NCBI RefSeq assembly: GCF_964355755.1
Contig: NC_092673.1
Span: 23,319,001 to 23,383,000, forward strand
Reading direction: 5' to 3'
DNA: 64,000 nt
Origin: Antedon mediterranea
Lineage: Eukaryota > Echinodermata > Crinoidea > Comatulida > Antedonidae
A program made the translations under genes and the position numbers. Of the stretch, positions 62,101 through 64,000 are shown piece after piece (the stretch's first letter is position 1; the number at the start of each line of letters is the position of its first letter). Under the pieces are notes generated by a model, which was not told the origin of the DNA, searched no databases, and saw only the letters and a list, made by a program, of their open reading frames with translations.

Positions 62101-63586
62101 ATTTACCACTGCATTAGTTCATTAGTAGTGGTGAAGAAAGTGACAGAAATCAATAATATGTTTTCTTACGTTGACAAGTTTTCATTCTAAAGATCTCGTT
62201 AATATATCAACTTTCATTTTTATAGCACATTACTACGTGCAGCTTTATCATTTGAAAAGTCTTAATCATAAACTTTGCCAGCGTTTAGACAGGAGAGATG
62301 TATAAATAGAATAGGTGCAGAAGATGCACATGGGTATAAATATGATGTAAATTTAGAAATATACAGAGAATAGAGAGGGCGTTTTGGTCAAAGCATTCAA
62401 GGTTTTTGTCTGAGTTTAACTACCATAAACTGTGGTGTTCACTCCTGTACTGTATGTACATTAACTTAATAATATTTATCATTCTATGTCAACTGCACTA
62501 ATAACATAATGCACTAGCACTGCAGAGTTCTCTAAGGGTATGTTCAGACTCACGGAGTTACGGTGGAGTTAGCTACGCAAGGCGTACGGTAATCCGTGGC
62601 GTTAAAAGCCAAGGTGTTCAGACACAACGACCAACATTCCAATGCCTTGCGTTTTTATTTATATAAATTATAATGTTTACCTTCAAATATACTGATTTGT
62701 TCTTACTACTTGTAGAATTGCATTTTAATTCAAAATATTTTAAAACGTAATTGTTACACAGACAATTATCTGATTAATTGATTTAATTTATGAACATATC
62801 ATATCACTGACGCCAACTTTACTGTTCTTTAAAATCTGAACCTGAAAATACATTTGACATAGCTATTTCGCTGTCGTATCATAGGGTAGTTGCTGTCTGC
62901 TAATCGTGGTCGTGTGTTTTCATTGGTTAAGGTTAAAATCACTGAGCTCCCTAACGCTAATCCGCAGCATGGTTCAGACACAGAAATATGTACGCCACAG
63001 ACTGAGTCTGAACATACCCTAAATAAAATCAGATTTTTTACTGACAAATCTGCAGGATGCTTGCTAAATTGATGATCTGTGCATATAGAGGTCGGTCGGC
63101 CAAAATGAGGGGAGAATTTGGACAATTGAAAGGGAAAGTCTAGTACATGGTTTAAATGAAACTACTGTATCACCTTATGCAAATAAAAATCAACCTAATA
63201 TTGTTTTCTACATATTTGGAAACGGAATTTCAAAAGCGTATAAATTTAATTAAAATGATATTAATAATTTACATGACATTTTTCAGTATGATAAAAACTT
63301 TTGATACAAAAACTTAAAATTACTGCAATAAAATCAATGTACTTAAAGTAAACAGGTCAACAAAGTCTAGTATCTGAAAAAGAATCTTTTTGACATACTT
63401 TTCAAGACGATAAAACGTAAATATGCCTATTTAGAAGACAAAATTACCTCTGGTTCTTGAGTCGTCGCTGTCGTTACACTCATTTTCTAGCTGAGAATCA
63501 CCTGCGGACGTTGTTTGATGCAGACTCAATTTGTGACATACTTCAAAAGCTTGGCCAATTGTTCGAACTATTCGCATAGCTTGGCT
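58128..63586 (-). CDS. NOS1AP-like: NOS1AP/CAPON-like adaptor, C-terminal four coding exons (5' part outside the window)
   Basis: Exons 63586-63448, 60568-60459, 59735-59514 and 59123-58128 (reading leftwards) join to 489 codons including the TAA. All junctions are AG/GT and in frame. The first piece begins [20 protein letters not shown], the last helix of the PTB domain of NOS1AP. A linker ([18 protein letters not shown]) follows, then a Gln-rich coiled coil ([36 protein letters not shown]) and a DPTTPRP motif, all aligning with vertebrate NOS1AP from memory. A long Ser/Asp/Thr-rich tail follows, ending FEEFETVNS. Vertebrate NOS1AP links nNOS to Dexras1 and Scribble; here the C-terminal PDZ ligand (EIAV in human) is not present. 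The gene is convergent with the SCaMC gene. The PTB body and start codon must lie beyond position 64000. Confidence 0.93.
59124..59513 (-). other. Last intron of the NOS1AP-like gene
   Basis: Contains a short duplicated phrase, ATAGGTTTGAATACCAGGA with variants at about 59320, 59340 and 59365. No other feature. Confidence 0.6.
59514..59735 (-). CDS. NOS1AP-like: NOS1AP-like exon: Gln-rich coiled coil
   Basis: Acceptor (minus strand) CTATCTCTCTAG, 74 codons, donor CAG before GTGAGA, phase 0. It contains [19 protein letters not shown] and [20 protein letters not shown], closely matching the vertebrate segment [16 protein letters not shown]. Predicted coiled coil for oligomerisation or partner binding. 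Confidence 0.95.
59820..60458 (-). other. Intron of the NOS1AP-like gene with MITE remnant
   Basis: A degenerate relative of the TACAGTAGAACC family lies at about 60318-60420 (ACAGTGGAACTTGG, CTCCTTTAATAGCGGTTCTA). No gene seen. Confidence 0.4.
60459..60568 (-). CDS. NOS1AP-like: NOS1AP-like exon: linker
   Basis: Acceptor (minus strand) TCTTTCTACAG. It completes a split Gly codon and encodes [18 protein letters not shown], then [19 protein letters not shown]. The donor is CAG before GTATAA, phase 0. The 110 nt plus the carried base make 37 codons, so the frame is kept. Sequence conservation is lower than in the flanking exons; the call rests on frame, splice sites and position. Confidence 0.85.
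60707..61000. mobile_element. Two adjacent, opposed copies of the AGCTCTGTCTACACTAT MITE
   Basis: Copy a runs from AGTTCTGTCTACACTATAAC (60707) to GTAGATAGAGCT (60841). Copy b continues to AGTGTGGACAGAGCT (about 60998). Both have the body words TATCACTACCATATTTG and GCCCAAATAT-like, and both are followed by TTA. They lie in an intron of the NOS1AP-like gene. Confidence 0.72.
61010..62530 (-). other. NOS1AP-like intron, no further feature
   Basis: A possible short repeat at about 61560-61680 (CACACTTGTGCTACCA-like phrase twice). No coding signal. Confidence 0.4.
62536..63019. mobile_element. 484-bp PIF/Harbinger-like MITE with TAA target duplication
   Basis: GGGTATGTTCAGACTCA at the left is exactly complemented at the right (TGAGTCTGAACATACCC). 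TAA flanks both ends (62533-62535 and 63020-63022). Subterminal GTGTTCAGACAC and GGTTCAGACACAG add a second dyad. No transposase frame; the 60-98 codon frames inside are not recognised. Confidence 0.85.
63448..63586 (-). CDS. NOS1AP-like: NOS1AP-like exon: end of PTB domain
   Basis: After the acceptor (minus strand CATTTTAG) it encodes [20 protein letters not shown] then [20 protein letters not shown] and on to SRTR. The donor is AGAG before GTAATT, phase 1. [21 protein letters not shown] is diagnostic of the NOS1AP PTB C-terminal helix. Confidence 0.95.
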
Positions 63587-63720
63587 CTAAAATGGATACA
63601 AAAATGTAGAAAGTTAAATAAGGTAGCATTATATGCTAATCCAATTAAATTTTTTTAACTTCCTTTCAAATCTTTCTAAAGAAAAAACAAACATATAATC
63701 TATATTAAAAATAATCCAAC

Positions 63721-64000
63721 TCACGGATATCTTCCCACTCTTGGATATAGTCCCACGCTCTGAGATATTTCTATGCTCATATATATTCTAACTCTTGGGT
63801 ATATTCTAACTCTTGAATGTAGTCCCACACTTGGATATAGTCCCACGCTCTGAGATATTTCTATGCTCATATAATTATATTCTAACTCTTGGGTATATTC
63901 TAACTCTTGAATGTAGTCCCACACTTGGATATAGTCCCACGCTGGGATATATTCCCTCACTCGGATATACTGTAGTCCCACGCTCGGATATAGTTCCACA
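63721..64000. repeat. Tandem repeat running off the right edge
   Basis: Compound unit of about 100 bp built of GGATATAGTCCCACGCT, CTGAGATATTTCTATGCTCA, TATTCTAACTCTTGGGTA and TCTTGAATGTAGTCCCACAC, seen about two and a half times. It lies in an intron of the NOS1AP-like gene; the open repetitive frame on the minus strand is not a gene. Confidence 0.88.

Noticed and set aside
63721-63999. 92-codon Tyr/Glu-rich minus-strand frame
   Set aside because: Made of a tandem repeat within a NOS1AP-like intron.

Overview
This is a eukaryotic, AT-rich, intron-rich and repeat-laden window. Gene structure, intron size and repeat content (DIRS, L2/CR1 and Rex-like LINEs, many small inverted-repeat DNA elements, a tRNA-derived SINE) fit a marine invertebrate. 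An echinoderm or other invertebrate deuterostome is my best guess, but no marker decides it. A palindromic octamer, TAGGCCTA, is strikingly over-represented across the window.

Only two conserved protein-coding genes are visible, and they are convergent. On the + strand, nine coding exons (32973 to 46745) encode a complete 478-residue calcium-binding mitochondrial carrier of the SCaMC family (SLC25A24/25 type, ATP-Mg/phosphate exchange): four EF-hands followed by three mitochondrial-carrier repeats. On the - strand, the last four coding exons (63586 down to 58128) encode the C-terminal 488 residues of a NOS1AP/CAPON-like adaptor: the end of the PTB domain, a linker, a Gln-rich coiled coil and a long Ser-rich tail. 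Its 5' exons lie beyond the right edge. All twelve intron boundaries inside the window follow GT/AG and keep the frame.

Layout: 1-6.7 kb holds no recognisable gene but has a palindrome framed by direct repeats at 4.5 kb. 6.7-7.4 kb is a 42-bp minisatellite. 7.8-8.6 kb is the 3' end of an L2/CR1-type LINE on the - strand. 10.45-10.77 kb is a second 42-bp minisatellite. 11.7-13.5 kb has degenerate tandem duplications. 14.5-18.55 kb is a composite repeat region bounded by inverted copies of one sequence, enclosing a broken LINE (+) and a decayed FEN1/XPG-like repeat-encoded gene (-). 18.6-32.9 kb is intergenic with a few inverted-repeat elements. 33-46.7 kb is the carrier gene, whose introns carry several mobile elements, including a DIRS reverse-transcriptase fragment that appears to split the terminal inverted repeat of another element. 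46.7-58.1 kb between the two genes holds a 1.4-kb satellite of 110-bp units and a 1.88-kb Mutator-like foldback element with a 9-bp target duplication. 58.1-63.6 kb is the NOS1AP-like gene, with more small elements in its introns and another minisatellite at the right edge.

No RNA gene, CRISPR array or prokaryote-type system was found. The most unusual material is in the mobile elements and in the missing C-terminal PDZ ligand of the NOS1AP-like protein. All comparisons are from memory of the families; no database search was run.
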